Source: Anaerolineae bacterium (GTDB taxonomy: Bacteria; Chloroflexota; Anaerolineae; B4-G1; DUEL01). Taken from it: DNA of 33,372 nt. The stretch covers positions 1 through 33,372 of the forward strand of contig JAFGEI010000053.1 of the NCBI GenBank assembly GCA_016931695.1. Reading direction: 5' to 3'. Made by a program: the position numbers and the translations under genes. The notes beneath the pieces were generated by a model, which worked only from the letters and a program-made list of their open reading frames with translations, was not told the DNA's origin and ran no database searches. Positions 7,303 through 15,164 of the stretch are shown here, one piece after another. Each line of letters opens with the position of its first letter. Position 1 is the first letter of the stretch.

Positions 7303-8481
7303 ATGGATATCTTTGAAAAATGCCAGACGTATACTGCGGCCAAAGATGTGCAAGCTTTGGGCCTTTACCCCTATTTTATCCCGTTGACGAACAGTGAGGG
7401 TACAGTTGCCTGGATTGGTGAGCACAAGCTGATCATGATCGGCTCGAATAACTATCTCGGTCTGACGATGCATCCCAAGGTTCGACAGGCGGCACAGGAT
7501 GCCGTCCGCCAGTATGGAACGAGCTGCACCGGTTCCCGCTTTTTGAATGGCACGCTGGAGTTGCACCTGGAGTTGGAGCGCCGCCTGGCGGAATTTGTCG
7601 GCATGGAGGCCGCTCTGGTTTTCTCTACCGGCTACCAGACCAATGTCGGAGCCATTTCCTCGCTCGTCGGCCGGGGCGATTTTGCCATCACCGATAAAGA
7701 GGATCACGCCAGCATTCTGGATGGCTGCCGGCTTTCTTACGGCAAGATGCGCCGCTTTCCCCACAACGATTTGGACGGATTGGAGCGGATGCTCGCTTCC
7801 TTGCCTGAGGATGCCGGTCGGTTGGTGATTGTGGACGGGGTGTTTAGCATGGGCGGGGATATCGCCCCCCTGCCACAGTTGATCGAGATCTGCCAGCGAC
7901 ACGAGGCGCGGTTGATGGTGGACGACGCACATTCCGTTGGGGTGCTGGGAGACGGGCGGGGGACCGCGGCCTATTTCGGCGTGACTGATCAGGTAGACTT
8001 GATCATGGGGACGTTCAGCAAGTCTTTTGCCAGCCTGGGCGGTTTTATCGCTGGCAGTGCCAACACCATCCACTACATCCAGCATCATGCCCGCTCTCTC
8101 ATCTTTAGCGCCAGTATTCCGCCGAGCAATGCTGCGGCGGCCCTGGCGGCCCTGGACGTCATCATCGCCGAGCCGGAGCGGAGCCACCGCGTGTTAGAGA
8201 TTGGCCGCTACATGCGCGACGAGTTTCAGCGCCTGGGGTTCAACGTCGGCGCCAGCCAGACGCCGATCGTACCGGTCATTTTCGGGCAGGATATCCGCAC
8301 CTTCCAGGCGTGGAAGATGTTGTTCGACGCCGGGGTCTATACCAACCCGGTGGTCTCGCCGGCTGTGCCTGAGGACCTGGCCTTGCTCCGCACGTCGTAC
8401 ATCGCGACGCATACGGACGAGCAGCTCGAGTTTGTGCTGGAGGCTTTTGAAAAGGTTGGAAAAGAGTTGGGCGTGATATAG
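7303..8481 (+). CDS. Alpha-oxoamine synthase, serine palmitoyltransferase-like
   Basis: A 392-residue PLP enzyme of the alpha-oxoamine synthase family, which joins an amino acid to an acyl-CoA with loss of CO2. The PLP lysine is Lys240 in TFSKSFASLGG. VDDAHSVGVLG carries the Asp that contacts the PLP ring nitrogen, and DHASILDGCRLS the active-site His. The phrase TSCTGSRFLNGT, together with DGVFSMGGDI and FSKSFASLGGFIAG, matches from memory the serine palmitoyltransferase type of Bacteroides and Sphingomonas rather than KBL (SVRFICGT) or BioF. The start was set at 7303 because AAGGAG (7291-7296) lies 6 nt upstream; ATGs at 7285 and 7300 are alternatives. No bioB/D or tdh gene is nearby. KBL or another acyl-CoA partner remains possible. 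Confidence 0.85.
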   Translation: MDIFEKCQTYTAAKDVQALGLYPYFIPLTNSEGTVAWIGEHKLIMIGSNNYLGLTMHPKVRQAAQDAVRQYGTSCTGSRFLNGTLELHLELERRLAEFVGMEAALVFSTGYQTNVGAISSLVGRGDFAITDKEDHASILDGCRLSYGKMRRFPHNDLDGLERMLASLPEDAGRLVIVDGVFSMGGDIAPLPQLIEICQRHEARLMVDDAHSVGVLGDGRGTAAYFGVTDQVDLIMGTFSKSFASLGGFIAGSANTIHYIQHHARSLIFSASIPPSNAAAALAALDVIIAEPERSHRVLEIGRYMRDEFQRLGFNVGASQTPIVPVIFGQDIRTFQAWKMLFDAGVYTNPVVSPAVPEDLALLRTSYIATHTDEQLEFVLEAFEKVGKELGVI

Positions 8482-8578
8482 CTTTTGTCGCCGCGGCTGC
8501 CTTGACAATATCGTGCTAGAAGCGGAGGAGCCTGGCGCTGTCCGATTAGAAAAACAGTCGCCTCGCTCGTGCAGGATT

Positions 8579-8610
8579 CCCTCCCCCTGCGCGTCAGCGC
8601 AGGGGGAGGG
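8579..8610. terminator. 14-bp GC hairpin between convergent genes
   Basis: CCCTCCCCCTGCGC (8579-8592), a GTCA loop and the exact complement (8597-8610) form a perfect 14-bp stem. It lies between the convergent ends of the alpha-oxoamine synthase (ends 8481) and grpE (ends 8672), so it could stop transcription from both sides. No T-run is present on either side. A second GGGAGGGGGAATC tract at 8614-8626 could pair with the left arm instead, giving an alternative fold. The rest of 8482-8671 shows no gene. Confidence 0.5.
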
Positions 8611-8671
8611 ACAGGGAGGGGGAATCGGTCTGTCGTCTATCGCCCGAGCGGTGCGGGGCGAAATTCACCCA

Positions 8672-9286
8672 TCACATTGCCACGATGACGTGGGCCGGTC
8701 GAAGCAGCCGCTCTCCGATGCAATAGCCCGGCTGGACCACCTCCGCCACCGTATTCGGTTCAACCCCGGCCGCCTGGTGTGGAACCGTGCCGACAGCCTC
8801 GTGCCACAGAGGGTCGAACGGCTGCCCTGCGGCGTCGATGGGTTCCACCCCTTCCAGGTTCAGCAAGCGCACCAGTCCCTGGTAGGTCAGGTCGACCCCA
8901 GTGCGAAGGCCCTTGCTCTCCCCGCCGTTGGCGGCCAGGGCGCGGGCGAGATCGTCGGCCACGTTGAGAAAGCTGCGCAGGAGCCGCTCCCGCTCGGCAG
9001 CGATCTGTTCCTCGGCCAGCCGCCGCTGCCGCTTGCGAAAGTTGTCGATCTCGGCCTCCAGCCGCAGCGCCCGGTCGCGCCAGCGCTCCAGTTCGGCGGC
9101 AATTTCCGCTGGCTTCTCCTCGGGCGGCGTTGGCGGCAGGGGGGTCACGGGCGACGGAGTTGATTCGGGGCACTCGACAACTGCCGGCGACGCATCCTCA
9201 ATCTCCGAAGAGTTGGGCGGCGTGGGTTGCGATGGGCTCTCTTGTTTTTTGACCCGGATGGGTACCTTGACTTGTTTGTTTGCCAT
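8672..9286 (-). CDS. grpE: GrpE nucleotide exchange factor
   Basis: GrpE releases ADP from DnaK and so resets the chaperone cycle. The 204-residue protein has a disordered Pro/Ser/Glu-rich N-terminus (about residues 1-65), a long dimerising helix (ELERWRDRALRLEAEIDNFRKR) and the C-terminal beta domain with FDPLWHEAVGTVP and the closing VVQPGYCIGERLLRPAHVIV. The start at 9286 (MANKQVKVP) was preferred because AGAGG lies 5 nt upstream. An ATG 30 nt further upstream has its AGGTGG almost touching the codon and sits in an inverted repeat. The gene lies downstream of dnaK on the same strand, the reverse of the common hrcA-grpE-dnaK order, and a large dyad separates the two. Confidence 0.94.
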   Translation of the reverse strand: MANKQVKVPIRVKKQESPSQPTPPNSSEIEDASPAVVECPESTPSPVTPLPPTPPEEKPAEIAAELERWRDRALRLEAEIDNFRKRQRRLAEEQIAAERERLLRSFLNVADDLARALAANGGESKGLRTGVDLTYQGLVRLLNLEGVEPIDAAGQPFDPLWHEAVGTVPHQAAGVEPNTVAEVVQPGYCIGERLLRPAHVIVAM

Positions 9287-9301
9287 ACTGCCTCTGTGTG
9301 T

Positions 9302-9380
9302 AACGACCCGGGCCATCCACCTGGATGCCCCGCCAACGGGTAGTGAGCGGAAAGCATCCAGGTGGATTCGCCAGGTCGTT
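9302..9380 (-). repeat. Two-part inverted repeat between dnaK and grpE
   Basis: Inner arms ATCCACCTGGATGC (9315-9328) and its exact complement (9354-9367) are separated by 25 nt. Outer arms AACGACC (9302-9308) and GGTCGTT (9374-9380) flank them with 6-nt gaps on each side. The whole symmetric structure of 21 paired bases fills the gap after the dnaK stop. No T-run follows, so partial termination, mRNA protection or processing all fit. Confidence 0.65.
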
Positions 9381-9384
9381 GCCG

Positions 9385-11304
9385 CTACGTTTCCTGAAAT
9401 TCGCCCTCGATCACGTCGTCGCCGCCGGGGGCGGAATCGCCGCCTGGCTCAGGCCCAGCGCCGGGGGGCGGGCCGCCGGGGCCGGGGGCCTGCTGCTGGG
9501 CATACATCTGCTGGCCCAGGGCCATGCTGGCGTGTCGCAGCTCCTCGATCAGCTGGTTGATGCGCGCCGCGTCCTCGCCCTGCAGCGCCTGGCGGAGATT
9601 CTCGATCGTCTGCTCGATGCGCGAGCGGTCGCTGGCCGAGACCTTGTCTCCCAGTTCGCGGAGGAACTTTTCCGTCTGGTAGATCATCTGGTCGCCGGTA
9701 TTGCGCGCCTCGATCAGGTTCTTGCGCCGCTCGTCCTCCGCGGCGTGCTGCTTGGCCTGTCCCACCAGCCGCTCGACTTCGTCCTTGTTGAGGTTGGTGG
9801 TGGCCGTGATGGTGATCTTTTGCTCTTTGCCGGTCGCCTTGTCCTTCGCCGAGACGTTGAGGATGCCGTTGGCGTCGATATCGAACGTGACCTCGACCTG
9901 GGGGATGCCCCGCGGCGCGGGCGGAATCCCTTCCAGGTTGAACTGTCCCAGGCTGATGTTGTCGGCGGCCATGTGCCGTTCTCCCTGCAGAACGTGGATC
10001 GTGACCACGGTCTGTCCATCGGCTGCGGTGGTGAACGTCTCGCTCTTGCGCACGGGGATGGTGGTGTTGCGTTCGATAAGCGGCGTCCGGATCCCGCCCA
10101 ACGTCTCGACTCCCAGTGTCAGCGGGGTCACGTCGAGCAGGACCACGTCCCGCACGTCGCCGGCCAGCACGCCGGCCTGGATCGCCGCGCCGACGGCGAC
10201 GACCTCGTCGGGATTGACCCCTTTGTAGGGTTCCTTGCCGCCGCTCAACTGGCGCACCATCTCTTGAATCATGGGCATGCGGGTTGCGCCGCCCACCAGC
10301 ACGACGGCGTCCAGTTCAGAGGCGTTGATCTTGGCATCTTTTAACGCCTGCTCGAACGGCACCTGGCATCGCTCGACCAGGTCCTGGGTGATCTGCTCGA
10401 ATTTAGAGCGGGTGAGTTTCATCTGCAGGTGCTTGGGGCCGGAAGAGTCGGCGGTGACAAAGGGCAGGTTGATCTCGGTCTCGAGCATCGACGAGAGCTC
10501 GATCTTGGCCTTTTCCGCTGCTTCCTTGAGCCGCTGCAGCGCTTGCCGGTCGGCGCGCAGGTTGATGCCCTGTTCCCGGTTGAATTCGTCGGCAACGTGG
10601 TCGATGATGCGCTGGTCCCAGTCGTCGCCGCCGAGGAAGGTGTCACCGCTGGTCGATTTGACCTCCACGACGCCCTCGCCGACGTCGAGGATCGAGACGT
10701 CAAAGGTGCCGCCTCCCAGGTCAAAGACGAGGATCGTTTCCGCCCCCTTCTTGTCCAGTCCATAGGCCAGGCTGGCGGCGGTGGGCTCGTTGATGATGCG
10801 CAGCACTTCCAGGCCCGCGATCTTGCCCGCGTCCTTGGTCGCCTGGCGCTGGCTGTCGTTAAAGTAGGCGGGGACGGTGATGACGGCCTGGGTCACGGTC
10901 TCGCCCAGGTAAGCCTCGGCGTCCTGCTTGAGCTTGCGCAGGATCATGGCCGAAATCTCTTGTGGCGTGTATTCTTTGTCCGTTTGGGGGATGTGCACGC
11001 GGGCATCGCCGGAGGAGCCGCCGACGATCTTGTACGGCAGAATTTTGCGGGCCTTTTCGACCTCCGGGTCGTCATTGCGCCGGCCCATCAAGCGCTTGAT
11101 CGAAAAGACCGTGTTCTCTGGGTTGACGACGGCCTGCCGCCGGGCGGTCTGCCCGACGAGCCGCTCTCCGGCCTTGGTGAAGGCGACCACTGACGGGCAG
11201 AGGCGCCCGCCCTCGGCAGTGGGGATCACCTGCGGCTCACCACCTTCCAAAACCGAGGCGACCGAGTTCGTCGTGCCCAGGTCAATGCCAATGATTTTTC
11301 CCAT
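9385..11304 (-). CDS. dnaK: Chaperone DnaK (Hsp70)
   Basis: The 639-residue Hsp70 chaperone binds and releases unfolded peptides in an ATP cycle. The N-terminal ATPase begins [18 protein letters not shown]. The second Hsp70 signature [14 protein letters not shown] and the third [14 protein letters not shown] are both present. The substrate domain follows with [15 protein letters not shown], then the helical lid. The tail is Gly/Pro-rich and ends [11 protein letters not shown], typical of bacterial DnaK rather than eukaryotic EEVD. The start is the only one that preserves the ATPase strand, with GGAGG upstream. grpE follows on the same strand and no dnaJ is seen in the window. The upstream region lacks a CIRCE element but has a large dyad. 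Confidence 0.98.
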   Translation of the reverse strand: MGKIIGIDLGTTNSVASVLEGGEPQVIPTAEGGRLCPSVVAFTKAGERLVGQTARRQAVVNPENTVFSIKRLMGRRNDDPEVEKARKILPYKIVGGSSGDARVHIPQTDKEYTPQEISAMILRKLKQDAEAYLGETVTQAVITVPAYFNDSQRQATKDAGKIAGLEVLRIINEPTAASLAYGLDKKGAETILVFDLGGGTFDVSILDVGEGVVEVKSTSGDTFLGGDDWDQRIIDHVADEFNREQGINLRADRQALQRLKEAAEKAKIELSSMLETEINLPFVTADSSGPKHLQMKLTRSKFEQITQDLVERCQVPFEQALKDAKINASELDAVVLVGGATRMPMIQEMVRQLSGGKEPYKGVNPDEVVAVGAAIQAGVLAGDVRDVVLLDVTPLTLGVETLGGIRTPLIERNTTIPVRKSETFTTAADGQTVVTIHVLQGERHMAADNISLGQFNLEGIPPAPRGIPQVEVTFDIDANGILNVSAKDKATGKEQKITITATTNLNKDEVERLVGQAKQHAAEDERRKNLIEARNTGDQMIYQTEKFLRELGDKVSASDRSRIEQTIENLRQALQGEDAARINQLIEELRHASMALGQQMYAQQQAPGPGGPPPGAGPEPGGDSAPGGDDVIEGEFQET

Positions 11305-11333
11305 TCCAGAACCTCCCTGATGATTGAGTGTAA

Positions 11334-11388
11334 CTGCTTACAATACGGGCGGATGCACCGGATTCCCGCGCATCCGCCACATAAGCAG
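11334..11388 (-). promoter_or_regulatory. Dyad in the dnaK upstream region
   Basis: GGCGGATGC (11348-11356) pairs with GCATCCGCC (11370-11378) across 13 nt. Outside them CTGCTTA (11334-11340) pairs with TAAGCAG (11382-11388), giving 16 paired bases. It lies about 30-85 nt before the dnaK ATG, so it could be an operator or a structured 5' leader. The CIRCE consensus (TTAGCACTC and its complement) is absent from 11305-11461. Confidence 0.5.
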
Positions 11389-11461
11389 CATATCAACTGC
11401 ACGTGAGAATGACGTTAGAAGAGGATTAGAAGTATATTAGAGCGGGGGGAGGTGTGATCTT

Positions 11462-11863
11462 TTACCCCGCCGGATTTTTGCGCAAGATCAGCATCAGCGC
11501 CCCGGCGATCCAGGCGCCGAGCCAGGCCATGAGCAAGATCACCGCGTGGACGACTTTTTGCTCGTCCACTACAGGCTCGACGTGGATGCGCTCCGGCGTA
11601 ACCTCGACGAGCCCCAGTGGGCGCGCCCGCAGGCCTCCGCCCCCGCCTCCGCCCTCGCCGCTTTCAGCCTTTTCCTCACCTTCTTCTTCCCCTTCGACGT
11701 CGCTCCCGGAGCCAAAGCCGAGGCCAAAGCCGTACGTCACCTCGGCCACCGGGATCACCGTTCTCCCTTCGACCTGCAGCGGTTGGCCAAAGACCGCGTT
11801 GACGTTGGCCTGCTCCTGCAGCTCTTTGACAATGTCAAATAGGTGTTGAATGTCGTTCTCCAT
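11462..11863 (-). CDS. YtfJ/GerW-family protein with C-terminal membrane anchor
   Basis: A 133-residue protein of the YtfJ (GerW, Spore_YtfJ) family, known from spores of Firmicutes but also widespread in non-sporulating bacteria, with no settled biochemical role. The core shows VFGQPLQVEGRTVIPVAEV, a Gly-rich segment GFGLGFGSG, an acidic run and a poly-Gly run, then RPLGLVEVTPERIHVEPVVD. One hydrophobic segment at about residues 103-125 should anchor it in the membrane. The start at 11863 (MENDIQHLF) has an excellent AAGGAGG 6-7 nt upstream; the longer reading frame is not needed. It follows a related small gene after 13 nt. Function is unknown; a role in envelope or stress is guesswork. Confidence 0.8.
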   Translation of the reverse strand: MENDIQHLFDIVKELQEQANVNAVFGQPLQVEGRTVIPVAEVTYGFGLGFGSGSDVEGEEEGEEKAESGEGGGGGGGLRARPLGLVEVTPERIHVEPVVDEQKVVHAVILLMAWLGAWIAGALMLILRKNPAG

Positions 11864-11876
11864 CGATTTCCTCCTT

Positions 11877-12179
11877 TTACTTGCGAGCCAGTTGTACGCC
11901 AATCAGCAACAGGACGGGCACGGCAATTGCTGCCAGCACGATCCCCAACAACATCTGGCGCGTCGGGTCGGGGATGGGGATCATGTGCTCTTTTTCTCCT
12001 TGTTGGACGATCAGGCCCAAGGGGCGCAGGTGGAGGAATCCCCCCCCCGATGCCCCGTGGAAGTGCGTGCCAATGGTCGCTTTTTGCCATCTGCCGCAGG
12101 TTTGCTGGACGACGGGGATCAGCTCGTATCCCTCTGCGCTGATCACGTCGCCGCGCACGATTTCGGTTTGCACGTTCAT
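11877..12179 (-). CDS. Short divergent YtfJ-like membrane protein
   Basis: A 100-residue protein that shares the layout of its downstream neighbour: YELIPVVQQ in place of TVIPVAEV, a GGG turn, LRPLGLIVQQ in place of RPLGLVEVT, then a single C-terminal membrane segment (about residues 74-96) ending in a positively charged tail. The Gly-rich signature of YtfJ is mostly lost, so this is either a diverged paralogue or a half-domain. AAGGAGAC before the ATG supports the start. It begins 36 nt after the tRNA nucleotidyltransferase fusion gene and ends 13 nt before the second YtfJ gene. The assignment rests on layout and order and is moderate. Confidence 0.65.
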   Translation of the reverse strand: MNVQTEIVRGDVISAEGYELIPVVQQTCGRWQKATIGTHFHGASGGGFLHLRPLGLIVQQGEKEHMIPIPDPTRQMLLGIVLAAIAVPVLLLIGVQLARK

Positions 12180-12215
12180 CGGCTGTCTCCTTCTTGGCCA
12201 CGAATCAAGTGGCCG

Positions 12216-14810
12216 CTATCCCTTCTCGATCAACTGTCGTACGAGGGCCTTTTCTTCCTCGCGGGTCGTAACCCGGCCGTCGAGCCGCGCATCCCGCAGG
12301 GCGCGCAGCAGGCGTCCAAACAAGGGGCCGGGCTTGAGGCCCATTTCTTTCAGGTCGTTTCCCGTCAGGATCGGCCTGACGTGCCGGTAGTGGGTTTGGA
12401 AGGCGCGGTATTTGGCCCGCAGTCGCTTCCGGTCGTCGGCGATCCAGGCCACTGCCAGCAGGCGGGTTGGATAGTGGTGCAGGGCGTGATAGATGCTGCT
12501 GGGGCGGCGCGCCAGGGCGACCTGTCGTTGGGACTGCTGCAAATCGGGCATCCGCTCGAGGTCCTGGGCCTCGGTGCCGTGAATCTGCAGCCGCTCCAAC
12601 ACCGCCTGGAGCGGGGCGGGGCGCAGCCGGTAGAGGAGCAGGGCGAGATAGGTGAAAGGACGGCCTTCCGGTTCCAACTCCCAGGTCTCGCAGTCCAGCT
12701 CCTCGCGCACGGCGCGATAGCGCGTGACCAGCCAGCGGTCGCAGCGCAGGTCGGTGTGGATCTGCTTCACGACCTCCAGTTCGGCCAGGCGGCACAAGGC
12801 GCGTTCCGGCTCCTGCTCGGCCAGGATTTGCTCCAGTTCGTGGCGGATGCGGGAGCCGCTGACCCGGTTCAAAAGCGGCAGGGCATTGGCGATCAGGCCC
12901 TCGCTGCGGGGGTCGAGGCGGAATCCCAGCCGGGTCTCGAGCCGGGCGGCGCGGAGGATGCGGGTGGGATCGTCGATGAAGCTGAGGTTGTGCAGCACGC
13001 GGATCACCTTTTCCTCCAGGTCTTTTTGCCCGCCGTAAAAATCCAATAACTTGCCCCAGTGAGGAGGATCGAGGCGGATGGCCAGAGTATTGACCGTGAA
13101 ATCGCGCCGATGCAGGTCCTGCTTGATCGCGCTCCGTTCGACTTCCGGCAGGGCGGAGGGGTAGGTATAGAACTCGGTCCGGGCGGTGGCAAAGTCGATG
13201 GCGGAAATCGAACGCTCGGGCGGCGGAGGGCCTGCTGTTTTTTGCCACACCTCGGGGTCGAGCAGCCACTTGGCCGTGCCAAAGCGGATGTGGGGGACGA
13301 CGCGGCCGCCGAGTCGCCGGGAGAGTCGGCGCGCCAGTTCGATGGCGTCCCCCTCTACGACCAGGTCCACGTCGACGATGGCGGCGCCCAGCAGCAAGTC
13401 GCGTACCAGGCCGCCGACAAAGTAGAGGCTGTAGCCCATCTCTTTGGCCGCTTCGGCGGCTTGCTGGACGAGGGCCACGGTCTGCGCCGGCAATGCCGCG
13501 GTGATGAGGGATTGGATCCGCTCCCGTTGGGGCTTGGCAGCCGGGGTTCCCCACAGAGTGATCAGGTCGGTGCGCGTGACGACGCCGACGATCTCGCTCC
13601 CCTGGACCACCGGTACCTGGCCCCATCCACTGTCCATCATCAACCGTTGCAGTTTTTCCACCGAGTCCTCAGGGGCGACGGTGATGCTGCCGGGCTGCAT
13701 CACCTGGCGGACAGGTAGGGCGACCATCCCAAAGCGCAGGGCGTGATCGACGGCCCGCCGCGACAGCAGGCCGATCACCTTGTCCCGCTCTACGACCGGG
13801 TACCCTTCGTGCCCGGTGCGCCGCATGCGGTCATTCGCCTCGGCCACGCTGGTGTTGGGCGCGACGACCTGAACGCCGCGGGACATGATCTGGGCGACAG
13901 TGACGGCGGGGTGGACGGTGCTGGGGAGCAGGCCGATCAGCTCCTTGTGCACCGAGGCCAGGGCGCGGTCGCGGATGAGGGCGGCCGCGGCGCGGGTGTG
14001 CCCCCCGCCGCCAAAGTGGGTGGCGACGGTCGAGACGTCGATGTCGTCGGTGTTGGAGCGGGCGACGAGTTGGACGTGGTCGTTCAGCGCGACCAGGACA
14101 AAGAGGGCGGATGGATCGAGGAGCTCGCGCAGCTTGTGGGCCAGCGTCGATATCTCCTCGTCCAGGTTCTCGACCCGGCCCGTAGCGATGGCAATGTTGT
14201 GGCCGCCCACTTCGTGGATGACGGTATCGTCCAGCAGTCGCTCGTACAATTCGCGCTGGGCGGGGGCCAGCGGGTGGTGGAGAAAGTCGTTGGCAACGTC
14301 CAGGTCTGCGCCCTGCTCCATCAGCCACGCCGCAGCCCGCAGGTCGCGGGGGGTGGTGTTGGCATAGGAGAGGCTGCCGGTATCCTCGTGGATGCCCAGC
14401 AGGAGCAGGGTCGCTTCGATGTGGTTGAGCGATATCGCGCGGCGCGAGATTTCTTCTACCAGCAGCGTCGTCGTCGCGCCCATCACCTCGATGGCGGCGG
14501 TCCAGTGCGGCGGCAGGTCCTGGCTCATCTCGTGGTGGTCGATGACGTGGACCGGCGTGTCTCGCTTCATGCCCTTGATGGTGGTCAGCGATTGGGTATC
14601 GACCAGGATGACGCGGCGGATGCGGCGCCGGGGCAGTTCGTCGGCCTGGTGGAAGGAAAGCCCGACGCCGTAGAGGGCGATGAAGGAGCGGCAGTTGCGG
14701 TTGACGCGGCGCGGCAGGATCGGCACTGCCTCGGGAAAGAGCTTGTGCGCGCCCAATAGCGAGGCGATGGCGTCAAAGTCGGCATTTTCGTGGGTGAGGA
14801 TGACTTCCAC
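12216..14810 (-). CDS. DHH-CBS-tRNA nucleotidyltransferase fusion (CCA/A-adding type)
   Basis: An 864-residue three-part enzyme. The DHH phosphoesterase domain has Asp11 and Asp13 in ENADFDAIAS, Asp71 in VILVDTQ, Asp91-His92-His93 in VIDHH and the DHHA1 motif GGGGH at 267-271. Two CBS repeats span about 304-420. The class II poly(A) polymerase/tRNA nucleotidyltransferase follows, with GGLVRD (466-471), Asp480 and Asp482 as metal ligands, RRDFTVN and DPTRILRAARLETR. The last part adds CCA or only the final A to tRNA 3' ends; the DHH part may act on nanoRNA or a nucleotide second messenger sensed through CBS. The same arrangement, of nearly equal length, is known in Thermotoga, cyanobacteria and deltaproteobacteria. 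Whether it adds CCA or only A cannot be told by eye. Confidence 0.93.
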   Translation of the reverse strand: MEVILTHENADFDAIASLLGAHKLFPEAVPILPRRVNRNCRSFIALYGVGLSFHQADELPRRRIRRVILVDTQSLTTIKGMKRDTPVHVIDHHEMSQDLPPHWTAAIEVMGATTTLLVEEISRRAISLNHIEATLLLLGIHEDTGSLSYANTTPRDLRAAAWLMEQGADLDVANDFLHHPLAPAQRELYERLLDDTVIHEVGGHNIAIATGRVENLDEEISTLAHKLRELLDPSALFVLVALNDHVQLVARSNTDDIDVSTVATHFGGGGHTRAAAALIRDRALASVHKELIGLLPSTVHPAVTVAQIMSRGVQVVAPNTSVAEANDRMRRTGHEGYPVVERDKVIGLLSRRAVDHALRFGMVALPVRQVMQPGSITVAPEDSVEKLQRLMMDSGWGQVPVVQGSEIVGVVTRTDLITLWGTPAAKPQRERIQSLITAALPAQTVALVQQAAEAAKEMGYSLYFVGGLVRDLLLGAAIVDVDLVVEGDAIELARRLSRRLGGRVVPHIRFGTAKWLLDPEVWQKTAGPPPPERSISAIDFATARTEFYTYPSALPEVERSAIKQDLHRRDFTVNTLAIRLDPPHWGKLLDFYGGQKDLEEKVIRVLHNLSFIDDPTRILRAARLETRLGFRLDPRSEGLIANALPLLNRVSGSRIRHELEQILAEQEPERALCRLAELEVVKQIHTDLRCDRWLVTRYRAVREELDCETWELEPEGRPFTYLALLLYRLRPAPLQAVLERLQIHGTEAQDLERMPDLQQSQRQVALARRPSSIYHALHHYPTRLLAVAWIADDRKRLRAKYRAFQTHYRHVRPILTGNDLKEMGLKPGPLFGRLLRALRDARLDGRVTTREEEKALVRQLIEKG

Positions 14811-14849
14811 GGTGACCTCCAGGGCTATTATAGCACAATTTCGCTTTTC

Positions 14850-15087
14850 GCCACGAATTAACGCTAATAATTCTGGTTGGCAGTGCTCCGATTGGGTGTT
14901 GTTGGCAATTTTCGGCCACGAATTGACACGAATTTTACCTCAATTCGTGTGAATTCGCGGCCGATTTTCTGCCGCTCGGTTAGACCAACACTCAAGAGGG
15001 AGACTATCAATTCGTGTAAATTTGTGTAAATTCGTGGCTAATTTTTGCCATTCGTCAGGAACAACACTTGAAAGGGGGACTATCCAA
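14850..15087 (+). repeat. Composite inverted-repeat element, copy A
   Basis: A MITE- or REPIN-like intergenic element. Its 56-bp core at 14959-15014 is identical, in inverted orientation, to 24170-24225. A second, diverged unit follows at 15031-15087 with the same order of phrases: GGC, ATTTT, TGCC, AACACT, GGGGACTATC. A shortened unit in the opposite sense lies at about 14892-14925. The element therefore has arms pointing both ways from a central palindrome. No transposase or open frame is inside. Confidence 0.8.
14913..14963. repeat. Central palindrome of repeat copy A
   Basis: The 22-nt left arm (14913-14934) and 22-nt right arm (14942-14963) are complementary at 20 of 22 positions around a 7-nt loop (TTACCTC). 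Each arm carries the phrase CACGAATT that recurs through the element. Confidence 0.8.
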
Positions 15088-15164
15088 TGCCACATTTTGG
15101 TCAAAGTTTAGTGCGGCAAAGCTGTGGGGTGCGCCCTTGCAGCTCGTTCCTTGTCCGCCGCAGG

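Larger units (their letters stand above)
14811..15164. other. Intergenic region filled by a composite repeat
   Basis: No gene is supported here. Most of the region is a repeat element (separate entries) built from a central palindrome and AATTCGTG-rich arms. The remaining 15088-15164 stretch shows no clear signal. Confidence 0.5.

Noticed and set aside
7303-8481. Naming the alpha-oxoamine synthase kbl or bioF
   Set aside because: The TGSRFLNGT and FSKSFASLGG phrases fit neither well, and no tdh or bio gene is nearby.
11305-11461. CIRCE element before dnaK
   Set aside because: A GTTACACTC-like string exists on the minus strand but its complement is absent at the required 9-nt distance.
12205-13626. 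Second minus-strand frame inside the tRNA nucleotidyltransferase gene
   Set aside because: Pro/Arg/Gly-rich shadow of the confirmed frame.
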